A stretch of DNA of 64,000 bases from Flavivirga aquimarina (GTDB lineage Bacteria > Bacteroidota > Bacteroidia > Flavobacteriales > Flavobacteriaceae), in assembly GCF_030540835.1 (NCBI RefSeq), contig NZ_JAUOEK010000056.1, forward strand, positions 1-64,000, in the 5' to 3' direction. The notes under the pieces are model-generated. The model made no database searches and was not told the DNA's origin. It worked only from the letters and a program-made list of their open reading frames with translations. The translations under genes were made by a program, and so were the position numbers. Below, one piece after another: positions 18,249 to 27,564 of this stretch. The first letter of the stretch is position 1, and each line of letters starts with the position of its first letter.

Positions 18249-19238
18249 TGTTAACTCATACCAGTAGCAAATTAAATAAGTAGGGTAACCTTAAAAAATA
18301 TGCTCTTAGCCCTAAATGAGAGCATGAGTAGTCTCTCAAAAGGTGTACCTGAAAATGCTCATAATCAGATATATTTTTATATTTGGTTATGAGTATATTT
18401 GCTATATCTACCTATACTGAACTTATCTTGACTTTTTCTATTTCCTAAAACCTGCCGGTAGGTAGGAACGGCTAAAATTCGCCCATATTTCGTTACTTTT
18501 TTTATGCTTAGTGATGCTATGCTTTTCAAAAAGAGTCTCATCTGAACAAATTTTATTTCGTTTAAAAACAAAAAGTCAAGATGATTTCTATAAAAGACAT
18601 TAAAAAACAAATTATTTTTGAATGTATTTTCTTGTTTATTATGAAAGTTTTTTAATATGTGTTAATCGATGATAAATAATTTTGAATCTATCTTAGAATG
18701 ATTCCTTTTCGTTTTACGGATTTACCACAACGGCTTTTTGAATTTTTCGACGAAAAGCGTATTTTGATTAATATCAATTTTTGTAATTTGTAATAAGTAA
18801 TATAAGTTTACAGTAAGTAATATAAATTTTTTATTCGAAAGATTAATTGTATTTATTAATATATCTAGGTTAAAGATGAAAGTTATTTTGTATAGCCTAA
18901 ACAGAAATATTTTGGTTTTTAATTTAGTGAATATGGTTAAATACTCAAACAAACTAGGTTATAAAACCTAAAGTGAAGTAAGGTTTTGAATATTTATTTG
19001 GAAGAACTAGAAAAGTACGACGGTATTATTGTTTATAACTCTAAATAAAATGTTATTATTATTGTTTTTTGAGCTACATTAAAATACCTTTATATTTTAA
19101 TTCTTTATTGATTAAACCCCTTATATACCTCTATTGATAACCGAATGGTATGTAGATACATTTATATTGTAGCAAAATAAAATATAATAAACTTTAAAAT
19201 TATTAACCATTTAATTTAAAACAATTGAATATCCATAA
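18249..19238. other. Gene-poor AT-rich region with relict repeats
   Basis: Nearly 1 kb without a convincing gene. It contains a 7-bp hairpin (18300-18325, 12-base loop), a 158-bp segment bounded by 13-bp inverted repeats (18425-18582), and a 12-base direct repeat taagtaatataa at 18794-18805 and 18814-18825. The frames at 18377-18610 and 18722-18952 on the minus strand have low-complexity, unlikely composition and are not called. Confidence 0.5.
18425..18582. repeat. 158-bp segment bounded by 13-bp inverted repeats
   Basis: The sequence atcttgacttttt (18425-18437) recurs as its exact reverse complement at 18570-18582. Between them lie a GC-richer patch with cctgccggtaggtagg and a stretch that stays open on the minus strand without looking like a protein. 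The form suggests a non-autonomous mobile or dispersed repeat. Only one copy is visible here, so the call is tentative. Confidence 0.45.
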
Positions 19239-19241
19239 TGG

Positions 19242-19951
19242 ACCACAATTAAAAATACAAAGCTTAAATTTGATAAAAAATCAATAGCGAATTTTGATAG
19301 TGAAAAAGCTTGTAACTCTTATTTTAATTTGCATTGGAACAAGTTAGGCATAGTTTGCTAATGTGGTTATACCGAACATTATTGGATAAAAAGTTATTTA
19401 AGCTATGAGTAACAAAGATGACAGCTATATCTTAATGGATATGAAGGCTTATTTTACTGTAGTATCCTTAGAGTTAGAACAATTTAAAGACCTAAGTGGT
19501 CGTGGAACAGTAGGAAAACAAAATGTAGCTATTATGGCAGAATCAGCCCCTTTAGAAGATATCCAAACAAAAAAAACAGAAAGACAACCTAGATGCTTTA
19601 AATCTAAGGCATTAAGCACTCACAATATAACAGAAATTAACCCAACCATAGAGAATTCTATTAATGAAAAAAAGTATTATTCTTACAGATAAAAGCATTT
19701 CTTATGTTGATATTGCTGATCTTATAGAACGACATGTAACTAAAAAAGCAAGTAAAGAAACAATAAAAGAAATTTTAAAATGGATGCACATTACAATAAG
19801 TAATATAAGTAATTTATTGAGTAATTACCATAAAATAAAAGGTAAGTACCTTCAGTTATATTTAAGTGGGTTCGTTTATAAATTAAATCAAAAGTATTTT
19901 AGAGATGTGCTATTTGATAAGCTTGTTATTGCTAATATTACTGGATTATGA
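19242..19951 (+). pseudogene. Decayed IS1595-family (ISXO2-like) transposase
   Basis: Three pieces resemble consecutive parts of ISXO2-like transposases. Piece 1 (19242-19403) encodes a zinc-ribbon region including SEKACNSYFNLHW and CGYTEHYWIKS. Its first CxxC reads Cys-stop-Cys because a codon is lost. Piece 2 (from ATG 19405) encodes GTVGKQNVAIMAES. Piece 3 (to 19951) encodes HKIKGKYLQLYLSGFVYKLN and the terminal LFDKLVIANITG. The segment between pieces 1 and 2, about 60 or more residues, is deleted. Pieces 2 and 3 are in different frames because of a run of seven A at 19667-19673: with six A the frame continues as NEKSIILTDKS. The gene cannot be functional. The family call is from remembered motifs. 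Confidence 0.75.
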
Positions 19952-20107
19952 TTTAAATAGAAAATCATTTATACAATTAAAACATCGGTTATTTCGTATA
20001 ATAAACGTTTATATCGTGCATAGTCCTTATATATCTTTTCAATAAACATTCTCTTTAATTATATATAAGTTTGTTTATTGACAATAATCTCCCTAAATCA
20101 AAATTTA

Positions 20108-20860
20108 ATGAATAAAATTAGCGCATTAATAGTTGAAGATGATACAGTTAGCCTTAATATTCTTAGGTCTCAAATAAGAACACATTTAAAAAATATTAAT
20201 ATATTAGGTGTTGCCAAAAATATTAGTGATGCTATTAGCTCATATAAACAATTAAGACCTCAAATTATATTTTTAGATATTAACCTAGGAGGTGAAAATT
20301 CATTTTCTATGTTAGATGATTTAAAAAAAGAAGCATATAACCCTCAAGTTGTATTCACAACTTCTACCGATGAATTTGCTGTTAAAGCTATAAAGTACGC
20401 TGTTACCGATTATGTTTTAAAACCTATTTCTCCAAGAGATCTCATAAAAGCTGTTAATAAAGCAGTGCATAACATAGAATCTTTTATAAAAATGGAAGCA
20501 TTGAAACGATTGGAGAAAAAAAGCCAAGAATACCCAAAAATTATAGCTATTCCATATATTGATAAAATTGAACTAATTAAATTTGAAAACATATTATATT
20601 GTGAAGCTGACGGACGCTACACGAAATTTCATCTAATAAATGGGGATACAAAAGTAGCCAGCCGTAATTTGGGAGAGTACGAAAAATTATTAGATAAAAA
20701 TTTGTTTTTTAGAGTTCATCATTCTTACATAGTTAATATACTTATGATTCATCATATTAATAAACTTGACGGCAATTATTGTCATTTGATGAACCATAAA
20801 ACACTACCAATTGCTAAGCGAAGACAGGATGAATTAAATAGGTTTTTAAATTTAAAGTAA
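20108..20860 (+). CDS. LytTR-type response regulator
   Basis: A 250-residue two-domain regulator. The receiver domain (about 1-125) has the acidic pair in VEDD, phosphoacceptor Asp57 in FLDINLG, and the Lys in YVLKPIS. The LytTR DNA-binding domain (about 145-248) includes ILYCEADGRYTKFHL and FFRVHHSYIVN. I chose ATG 20108. The frame extends to a TTG at 20078, but the receiver begins right after the ATG. No histidine kinase is adjacent, so it is an orphan here. It lies 500 bases upstream of the exopolysaccharide locus and could control it, which is inference. Confidence 0.88.
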   Translation: MNKISALIVEDDTVSLNILRSQIRTHLKNINILGVAKNISDAISSYKQLRPQIIFLDINLGGENSFSMLDDLKKEAYNPQVVFTTSTDEFAVKAIKYAVTDYVLKPISPRDLIKAVNKAVHNIESFIKMEALKRLEKKSQEYPKIIAIPYIDKIELIKFENILYCEADGRYTKFHLINGDTKVASRNLGEYEKLLDKNLFFRVHHSYIVNILMIHHINKLDGNYCHLMNHKTLPIAKRRQDELNRFLNLK

Positions 20861-21372
20861 CCTAGTTGTTACGCATTCTTAGTTTATAATATAAAAGTTA
20901 TCTGTTAATGTGATATAGCTAAATCAAAATAAATCGTCATTAATTAGATTTACTTCTTTCGAAAGACCTGCTAGGTTTTTAAAACCTGGCAGGTCTAATA
21001 TAAAATTCCGCCTATGTCAAATTATGATGATTTAGCTATATATGCAATATTAAAAGGATTGTAAGATCAATTTTAATACCTCTTCAATCACCAATTAAGC
21101 TAAGGCAAAATTTTAAATTCAGGTATGTGCATACCATACCTGTCATAGGTTGACTATAGAAAACAACAACTTTCTAAATATTTATTTTTTTCTAACTGTA
21201 GTGTTCTAGATTTTCTTACCTGGATAAGATTGAACTTAAATAGCTGTTTATAAATGGGCTTTATAACAGATATAGTTAAATAAAGCACTTATTATATAAA
21301 TGAACCACTTGTTACTTCTTTATGTTATGTAAGGCGTAAAACCTTTTGCTTTGCGTCAAAATGTTTTAAATT
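20861..21372. other. Intergenic region with MITE-like inverted-repeat element
   Basis: About 510 bases without a gene. It contains the inverted-repeat element at 20913-21041. The rest is AT-rich, and the leader directly before the OmpA-like gene holds gctttgcgtc but no convincing promoter with both elements. Confidence 0.5.
20913..21041. repeat. MITE-like element with 14-bp inverted ends and an internal palindrome
   Basis: The ends atatagctaaatca (20913-20926) and tgatttagctatat (21028-21041) are perfect 14-base inverted repeats. Near the middle is a near-perfect palindrome at 20964-20996 (arms agacctgctaggtttt and aaaacctggcaggtct, one mismatch), a motif resembling palindromes dispersed in flavobacterial genomes. 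The total length is 129 bases and there is no coding capacity. It could be a non-autonomous mobile element or a structured regulatory region. Confidence 0.5.
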
Positions 21373-22503
21373 ATGAAAGTTCTTTCTCTCTCTCTTTTAT
21401 GTATAATGTCTTTTTATTCATTTTCTCAAAATCAACCTAAAAACCCGAATGGTTTTTTGATTAAGTTAGGAGCAAACTATGTTGATAATTCAGGAGATTC
21501 GAATCCGTTTAAATTTTTAACGTCATTTAAAAAGGGAGCTTTTAGTCAGCCTTTAAAATTAGGTGTCGAATATAGGTTTAGTGACCTATTTTCTGTAGGG
21601 GTAGATGGAAGTATAAACAAATGGAAAGCACCTGATGCTGTAATAGATTTAGAAAAAATAACAGAAGATCAAGATTATTTTTCTTTAGATACGAAATTAA
21701 ACCTTTATGTAGATGAGGTTTTTAATTGGTTTTCAAATGCAGATTGGTTGGATTTATATTTAGATGTAGGTGTTGGCTACTTTAAAATAAATGAAGGTGG
21801 TTTGAGTGGTAATTTTGGAGGAGGAACTAATATTTGGCTTTCTCAAAAAATAGGATTGAATTTGACAGCTGTTTCAAAATGGACTTTAGATGAAACCCCT
21901 GCTAAGTATGATACCAATCATCTTCAGTTTTCAGCAGCTGTTATTTTTAAATTATCTAATGGTACTAAAAAACAAGCATTGGATGAATTGAATGATAATA
22001 CTTTAAAAGTTAACTCCGAATCTAAAGATGTAGTAAAAGATGCGTATGCACAAGCTGCGCCAGAGATTGATAATAATAAGGATGTGGCGCCTAATCAAAT
22101 TGAATCTAATACCGAGAAAATAGATAATTCAGAAAATGATTTTGATGATGTTGCAGCTAATTATATTTTGAACTTATCGAGGAAAATTAAATTCAAAGTT
22201 GGAAATTATAATTTTACTCAAGAGTCTTATGAAGACTTAAACAGAATTCTTTTAAGGCTTTTAGAATACCCTAATATTAAATTAAGAATAGAGGGGCATG
22301 CCGATAGCGTTGGTGAGTTTAATGATAATGAAATATTGTCTAAAAAAAGAGCAAATACCGTGAAAAATTATTTAGTTGCGGGGGGAGTCAATCCCAATAA
22401 CCTTATTGTAATAGGGAAAGGAGAGTTGTATCCTATTACATCAAATTTAACAAAAGAAGGGCGTCAAAAAAATAGAAGAGTTGAAATAGTAAGAATTGAT
22501 TAA
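21373..22503 (+). CDS. OmpA-family outer-membrane protein
   Basis: A 376-residue protein with a short signal peptide ending near SFYSFSQ. An N-terminal beta-barrel-like half has alternating residues and aromatic-rich strands (about 25-200). A linker rich in Asp, Asn and Glu is followed by a C-terminal OmpA domain (about 270-376) with IEGHADSVGEFND and KGELYPI...GRQKNRRVEI, the peptidoglycan-binding signature. It opens the exopolysaccharide locus and its stop is 10 bases before the next start. Similar proteins commonly precede capsule genes in Bacteroidota. Whether it takes part in export or only anchors the envelope is unknown. Confidence 0.85.
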   Translation: MKVLSLSLLCIMSFYSFSQNQPKNPNGFLIKLGANYVDNSGDSNPFKFLTSFKKGAFSQPLKLGVEYRFSDLFSVGVDGSINKWKAPDAVIDLEKITEDQDYFSLDTKLNLYVDEVFNWFSNADWLDLYLDVGVGYFKINEGGLSGNFGGGTNIWLSQKIGLNLTAVSKWTLDETPAKYDTNHLQFSAAVIFKLSNGTKKQALDELNDNTLKVNSESKDVVKDAYAQAAPEIDNNKDVAPNQIESNTEKIDNSENDFDDVAANYILNLSRKIKFKVGNYNFTQESYEDLNRILLRLLEYPNIKLRIEGHADSVGEFNDNEILSKKRANTVKNYLVAGGVNPNNLIVIGKGELYPITSNLTKEGRQKNRRVEIVRID

Positions 22504-22513
22504 ACTCTTTTTT

Positions 22514-23611
22514 ATGGTCAAGATAATTACTTCGGTTTTACCTTTTTTCTTATCAATACTTATTTCATTTTCGATATTACCACGTATTATATACATATCA
22601 AGGAAGTTTAAATTATTTGATAAGCCATCTCTAAGGAAGTCACATCGCAAAAAAGTACCTTATTTGGGTGGGGTTAGTATTTTTTTGTCAACAATATTTG
22701 TTGTTTTAATAATAGGCAGTACATACCCGTTGAGTAAGAATATTTTAGACTTAAAGCTTGGTTTTGGTTTGTTTGTAGCATTGTTTACTCTAAATTTAAT
22801 TGGGTTGAAAGATGATTTAGTAGGGACTAAACCTATCGAGAAATTCATATTTCAAATACTTGCGGTATCTTTTTTAATATCGGTTAGTGATGTTAATATT
22901 TTAAGTTTAAATGGCCTTTTTGGAATTTACTCTTTAAATCCTTTGTTTAGTTATATACTGTCTTTATTTGTGTTTATACTCTTAATCAACTCTTTTAATT
23001 TGATTGATGGTATTGATGGACTTTCGGCATCTATTAGTATAATAAGCAATCTCTTTATGGGATTCTTTTTTATTAAAAATGATTCCATTTTTAATGCTAT
23101 TATCATGTTTAGTTTTTCGGGAGCTACACTGTCTTTTCTGTTTTTTAATTTTAGCCGTAACCTGAAAAGAAAAATATTTTTGGGAGATAATGGAGCTTTA
23201 TGTTTGGGCTTAATAAGTGCCTATGGTATTATTCTTTCCATTAATCAAAGTGTTCAAATAGAAGACATAGCTACCGATAAGCTGTTTAAAAATTTTCAAA
23301 TTATAATTATGGCGTTAGTTAGTTATCCTTTGTTAGATACACTAAGAGTTTTTTTTGTTAGGTTGTTTAAAGGGTTAAGTCCTTTTAGAGCAGACAATAA
23401 CCATATGCATCACCATTTACTTAAATTACATTTATCGCATAGGATGAGTACGTTGGTTATTGTCTTTTATACCATTTTGCTTTTTTTGATTGCCTTTATG
23501 CTAAGATTTTTAAACATAAATAATCACTTTATTATCATTTTAATAATGTCTATGCTTATATACTTTATCCCGCTTATTTCGCAATTTCATAAAAGATATA
23601 AGCATGAGTAG
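22514..23611 (+). CDS. Undecaprenyl-phosphate sugar-1-phosphate transferase (WecA/MraY-like)
   Basis: A 365-residue polytopic membrane protein of the GT4/WecA-MraY transferase family with about 10-11 membrane segments. Family motifs are visible: GLKDDLVGT, NLIDGIDGLSAS, FLGDNGAL and the cytoplasmic loop RADNNHMHHHLL. It transfers a HexNAc-1-phosphate from UDP-sugar to undecaprenyl phosphate, the initiating step of repeat-unit assembly. I chose ATG 22514. A TTG at 22496 inside the ompA gene would add six residues. It lies at the head of the assembly genes. Confidence 0.9.
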   Translation: MVKIITSVLPFFLSILISFSILPRIIYISRKFKLFDKPSLRKSHRKKVPYLGGVSIFLSTIFVVLIIGSTYPLSKNILDLKLGFGLFVALFTLNLIGLKDDLVGTKPIEKFIFQILAVSFLISVSDVNILSLNGLFGIYSLNPLFSYILSLFVFILLINSFNLIDGIDGLSASISIISNLFMGFFFIKNDSIFNAIIMFSFSGATLSFLFFNFSRNLKRKIFLGDNGALCLGLISAYGIILSINQSVQIEDIATDKLFKNFQIIIMALVSYPLLDTLRVFFVRLFKGLSPFRADNNHMHHHLLKLHLSHRMSTLVIVFYTILLFLIAFMLRFLNINNHFIIILIMSMLIYFIPLISQFHKRYKHE

Positions 23612-23714
23612 TGCTTTCTATAGAATTGCAGTAACGGGTTTGAACTACATAGAGTTTTCATTAGCCTATTTATTTGCCAGAAAACACCCATTGGTTGGGT
23701 TAGAAAATAAATAA
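23604..23714 (+). pseudogene. Vestige of a nucleotide-sugar dehydrogenase N-terminus
   Basis: A 36-residue frame overlapping the end of the transferase gene reads YRIAVTGLNYIEFSLAYLFA followed by RKHPLVGLENK and a stop. It aligns by eye with the NAD-binding start of UDP-glucose/UDP-ManNAc dehydrogenases (pattern KIAVIGLGYVGLPLA..FA..FPVVGFD). The glycines of the GxGxxG motif are changed (GLNYIE), and nothing recognisable continues to 23804. This looks like the relic of a uronic-acid-forming gene once present here, though chance resemblance is possible. Confidence 0.6.
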
Positions 23715-23804
23715 GATCCAGGTTTTTGGATTAAAGAAATAGAATTATGTAATGGGGGTTTTAGAAACCTTTCTAAAATCTATCATTAGTTTCAGAAGTT
23801 TATA

Positions 23805-25259
23805 ATGTTGAATAAAAAATCTTTAAAAAATCAAACTTTATCGGGTATTGCATGGCGAGGTAGTTCAGATATCATACAACAGATATTGCAAATTATTTTC
23901 ACTATGATTTTAGCTAGGTTACTCTCTAAAAGTGATTTTGGCTTGGTGGCAATGGCAATGCTGGTTAACAGGTTTGTAGTGGCAATGACCAATATAGGGT
24001 TTGGAGGTGCAATTATACAAAGCCAAATGGTTAATAAGAACCAGATTTCAGCCATTTTTTATATACAATTAACTATAAATATTTTTTTAACCATAGTTGT
24101 TTTTTTTAGTGCAGACTTAGCAGCAGGGTTTTTCGAAGCATTAGAGCTAGCACCGCTAATTAGAGTGTTTTCTTTTGTTATTGTTTTGCAAACATTACAG
24201 TTTCCAAATATTTTATTGAGAAAAGAATTAAAGTTCAAAAGCTTTTCATTAATTGAAATCTTTTCGATGGTTTTATCTAATGGGGTTGCCATTTTTTTAG
24301 CGGTTATAGGTTATGGGGTTTGGGCACTGGTTTGGAGGTTGATTATTCAAAGAATACTTTTTGGATTACTTTCTTTTTATTATGGAAATTGGTTACCTAC
24401 AAAACCGGAATTTAAAGGTATAAAACCCTTATTTAAATTTGGTGTTAATATGTTAGGGTCTAATATGGTCTACTATTTCGTTGAGAATCTGGTAGCCATA
24501 CTAACTGGAAAATATTTGGGGAAAGAAGTGTTGGGCTTATTTAATTTGGCATATAATTTGGCAATAATACCTGCTACTAAAATTAAGACCATTATTACCA
24601 CCGTACTAACGGCTAGCTTTTCAAAAATACAGTTTAAAACTGAAAAATTTGTCAACGGATATGGTTTAATGTTAAAGTATACATCCTTAGTTTTTATTCC
24701 TTTAATGTTATTTATAGCGGCCTCTAGTTATAATACTATTCCATTGTTTTATGGTAATAGCTGGAGTGGAGCAAGTCCTTTTTTATTAATTCTATGTTTT
24801 GTTGGTATTTTAAGAGGCATTTCTCATATGCTACGTTCTGCCATATTAGCAAAAGGAAAGTCTCAAATTATTTTTAGGTCGGCATTAATTGAAATGCTAG
24901 TGTCTGTACCAATGATGTGGTTTTTGATGCCAAAATATAAAGTTAATGGCTTAATAGGTGCCTACCTTGTTGGAGTTTTTTTTGGATTTCTTTATACAGG
25001 TATTATTTACAATAGGGAAGTCAATTTAAAATATGCTTTTCTCAAAGGAATGCAAAAGGGGGTAAAGATTGGGGCTGTCATTTTTGTAGTAGTTTCGCTT
25101 CAATATATTTTAAATATTTCAAGAGAGTTGAGCTTAATTTTACAGATAATATCCTCCTTAGTTGTGTATTATTTAATGATAGGAACTAGCGAAAAACAGA
25201 CTATGATGCTGTTTTTTAAGAGAAAACTAAACAAAATATCAGTTAAGTCTTATGATTAA
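23805..25259 (+). CDS. wzx: Polysaccharide flippase (Wzx, MOP superfamily)
   Basis: A 484-residue protein with about 14 hydrophobic segments. The N-terminal pattern GIAWRGSSDIIQQILQ, then LARLLSKSDFGLVAMAM, is typical of the lipopolysaccharide-biosynthesis (WzxC-like) branch of the MOP superfamily. It would flip lipid-linked repeat units across the inner membrane. It is the first of a run of overlapping genes: its stop overlaps the next start by 8 bases. Pairing with a Wzy-like protein at 32486 and Wza/Wzc at 39163-42380 supports a Wzy-dependent pathway. Confidence 0.9.
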   Translation: MLNKKSLKNQTLSGIAWRGSSDIIQQILQIIFTMILARLLSKSDFGLVAMAMLVNRFVVAMTNIGFGGAIIQSQMVNKNQISAIFYIQLTINIFLTIVVFFSADLAAGFFEALELAPLIRVFSFVIVLQTLQFPNILLRKELKFKSFSLIEIFSMVLSNGVAIFLAVIGYGVWALVWRLIIQRILFGLLSFYYGNWLPTKPEFKGIKPLFKFGVNMLGSNMVYYFVENLVAILTGKYLGKEVLGLFNLAYNLAIIPATKIKTIITTVLTASFSKIQFKTEKFVNGYGLMLKYTSLVFIPLMLFIAASSYNTIPLFYGNSWSGASPFLLILCFVGILRGISHMLRSAILAKGKSQIIFRSALIEMLVSVPMMWFLMPKYKVNGLIGAYLVGVFFGFLYTGIIYNREVNLKYAFLKGMQKGVKIGAVIFVVVSLQYILNISRELSLILQIISSLVVYYLMIGTSEKQTMMLFFKRKLNKISVKSYD

Positions 25260-26403
25260 TCTGGGAATTCTAACAGCACATCATTACCCAAGACTTGGAG
25301 GTATGGAGTATGCTGTTCATTTCATGGCAAATGAGTTACATAAAAATGATAGCGTACAAGTTAATGTGGCTTGCAACTCTTTAAAAGGTATTTCTAAAAC
25401 CTTTCATTATAATTATAACTGTTATCGGGCTAAAAGTTTTTCATACTTAACCCCTTGGTTGTTTAAATACAATCAAGATAAAATGATAAAAGAACAACAT
25501 ATTAATTTACTTCATGACCCAATGCTACACGGTGGAGGGTATTATTGTTACCAACAAAAATTAAAGCAAGATATTCCTTATATAGCACATTTACAAGGGG
25601 CTGATGTTCAGGTTGTAAAAGCTATAGCGTATGGTGCTTTATTGGATTCTAATTTAAAGCAACGTATAAAAAAGGTTGTTAAACATGCTGATCACCTCAT
25701 TGCTGCAAGCAAAATTAACAAGCAAAATATGATAGACTTAGGGGCAGATGCAAACAAAATTTCTATTGTCCATAATGGGATACAAATAGAAGAGATTAAT
25801 AAAATCCCCTTTCAGAATCAAAGAGCATTGTGGGGTATTGAAAAGGATGATTTTTTAATTATAACAGTAGGAAGAAATAAACCTGTAAAACGTATGTCTT
25901 TGCTTTTCGAAGCGCTTGAAAAATTAAAAGAGTATAAAAAAATAAAGTGTATCTGTGTAGGACCAGTTCAAGGTTTACAACAATTAGCTAAAAATAAAGG
26001 AATACAGGATCATGTAATTTTTACGGGACAGATTCCTAAAAATCAGAATATAAATATTCAGACACCATACCCAGAACTAATAAACCTATATCGTTCATCA
26101 AATATATACATTTCAACATCTTATGTGGAATCTTTTGGTAACGCTGCTGCAGATAGTTTGGCTTGTGGTATTCCAATTATTATAGGAAAAAAACATGGCA
26201 TAAGAGATGCCATAGTTGAAGGTGAAACCGGATGGGTCATCGATGAAGAAACCCCAGCTTCTTTAGCTGAGATGATATTGACTTTTTATAAGCAAAGAGA
26301 CACTTTTAATAATAATCAAGTTATGATTAGCCAATCGGTGGAACATTTAACTTGGGAAAATATAGCTAAACAAATGATGAACATATTTAATAAAATAGTT
26401 TAA
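25252..26403 (+). CDS. Glycosyltransferase, family 4-like
   Basis: A 383-residue GT-B glycosyltransferase. The N-terminal domain begins NLGILTAHHYPRLGGMEYAV, the acceptor-side glycine loop of GT4 enzymes. The C-terminal domain has ITVGRNKPVKRMSLL and the donor-binding segment STSYVESFGNAAADSLACG, where the two glutamates are spaced as in EX7E variants. It is presumably cytoplasmic and adds one sugar to the lipid-linked unit. Donor and linkage cannot be read from sequence. It starts inside the flippase gene. Confidence 0.85.
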   Translation: MINLGILTAHHYPRLGGMEYAVHFMANELHKNDSVQVNVACNSLKGISKTFHYNYNCYRAKSFSYLTPWLFKYNQDKMIKEQHINLLHDPMLHGGGYYCYQQKLKQDIPYIAHLQGADVQVVKAIAYGALLDSNLKQRIKKVVKHADHLIAASKINKQNMIDLGADANKISIVHNGIQIEEINKIPFQNQRALWGIEKDDFLIITVGRNKPVKRMSLLFEALEKLKEYKKIKCICVGPVQGLQQLAKNKGIQDHVIFTGQIPKNQNINIQTPYPELINLYRSSNIYISTSYVESFGNAAADSLACGIPIIIGKKHGIRDAIVEGETGWVIDEETPASLAEMILTFYKQRDTFNNNQVMISQSVEHLTWENIAKQMMNIFNKIV

Positions 26404-26409
26404 CCTATT

Positions 26410-27564
26410 ATGAAACTAGCCTTACTGGCGCAAGCCTATTTATATGATAAAACTGCACGAATTAATGGGACATTAGTACAGTTGCATAATCTGGCCTATG
26501 GCTTTAAAGAAGCAAGTCTTGAAGTGCATTATATAGCAAGTACCAAAGATAAAGCTAAGTTAGGTAAAGAAATTATAGATGGTATCCATTTTCATTGGAT
26601 ACAAGCTGAAACAAGCATTTTTTCTTGGAAAAAAATGATGTCTTTTTATACAGATGTACTTGTAGAAGTTAAACCAGATGCTCTGTATGTAAGAGGTAGA
26701 AATGTTATGCAGTACGTTGCTGGAAAATATGCTAAAAAATATAATATTCCTTACGTCTGGGCTACAAATGGTGATGATAGTGCCGAGTTTTGGAAAAATA
26801 TAAAAAGACTTGGAAATACTAACAAACCTATTTATAAAAAGTGTTTACTATGGCCTATTAAGGCATACGAAGATTGTTATATCAATAAAGGTATGAAAAT
26901 GGCAAATAAAATAATAAACCAGTCAGAATACCAGCAAAAAGAAACCAAACGCATCCTTAAAAAAGAAGGTATAATATTACCAAGCTACTTTATTAAGGAT
27001 AAAGGAGCAAACATAAAAGAGAACAAAATTCTTTGGCTGGCAAATTTATCACCTAATAAGCAGCCTCATTTGTTTATAGAATTAATAAATGGTTGTTCAT
27101 TAAATGGATGGAAGGCAATTTTAGGTGGTGGAACACTAGATAAGAAGTATGAAAGTAAAATAATCAGTTTAGCTAAAGAACAATCCATTGAGGTGGAAGG
27201 AAAAATTGATTTTAAAGACTCTTTCAGGTATTATAAGTCATCCAGAATATATATTAATACAAGTAAATTAGAAGCAGATGGTTTGCCTAACGCATTTATT
27301 CAGAGCTGGTTAAGTGGTGCGGTTGTTTTATCCTTAAATCACGACCCAAATAATTGGATGGAAACTTATAATATAGGGTTTTGTACCAACGGAGATATTA
27401 AAGCTTTAAAAGAAAAGCTACAGTTGTTAATAAATGAACCAAAACGCTTAGAAATTATGAGTGCTAACGCTGTGGAGTTTGCTGAAAAAATATTTACCAA
27501 CCAATCCATTATACAAGAGTATATAACACTTTTTAAAAACACCTCTAAAAGAACATTAAGATGA
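26410..27564 (+). CDS. Glycosyltransferase, family 4-like
   Basis: A 384-residue GT-B enzyme. The N-terminus LALLAQAYLYDKTARINGT is followed by a Rossmann-like half, and the C-terminal half carries LWLANLSPNKQPHLFIELI and NTSKLEADGLPNAFIQSWL. The last motif is shared with the next gene (GDGFPNTFVQAWL), so the two are probably duplicates acting at successive positions of the repeat unit. It is 6 bases after the previous gene and overlaps the next by 4. Donor sugar unknown. Confidence 0.82.
   Translation: MKLALLAQAYLYDKTARINGTLVQLHNLAYGFKEASLEVHYIASTKDKAKLGKEIIDGIHFHWIQAETSIFSWKKMMSFYTDVLVEVKPDALYVRGRNVMQYVAGKYAKKYNIPYVWATNGDDSAEFWKNIKRLGNTNKPIYKKCLLWPIKAYEDCYINKGMKMANKIINQSEYQQKETKRILKKEGIILPSYFIKDKGANIKENKILWLANLSPNKQPHLFIELINGCSLNGWKAILGGGTLDKKYESKIISLAKEQSIEVEGKIDFKDSFRYYKSSRIYINTSKLEADGLPNAFIQSWLSGAVVLSLNHDPNNWMETYNIGFCTNGDIKALKEKLQLLINEPKRLEIMSANAVEFAEKIFTNQSIIQEYITLFKNTSKRTLR

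Noticed and set aside
18377-18610. A 77-codon minus-strand frame
   Set aside because: It spans the inverted-repeat segment. Its residues look like translated repeat, and there is no start context.
18722-18952. A 76-codon minus-strand frame
   Set aside because: Composition is typical of random AT-rich DNA (Ile, Leu, Asn, Lys, Phe), and no motif is seen.
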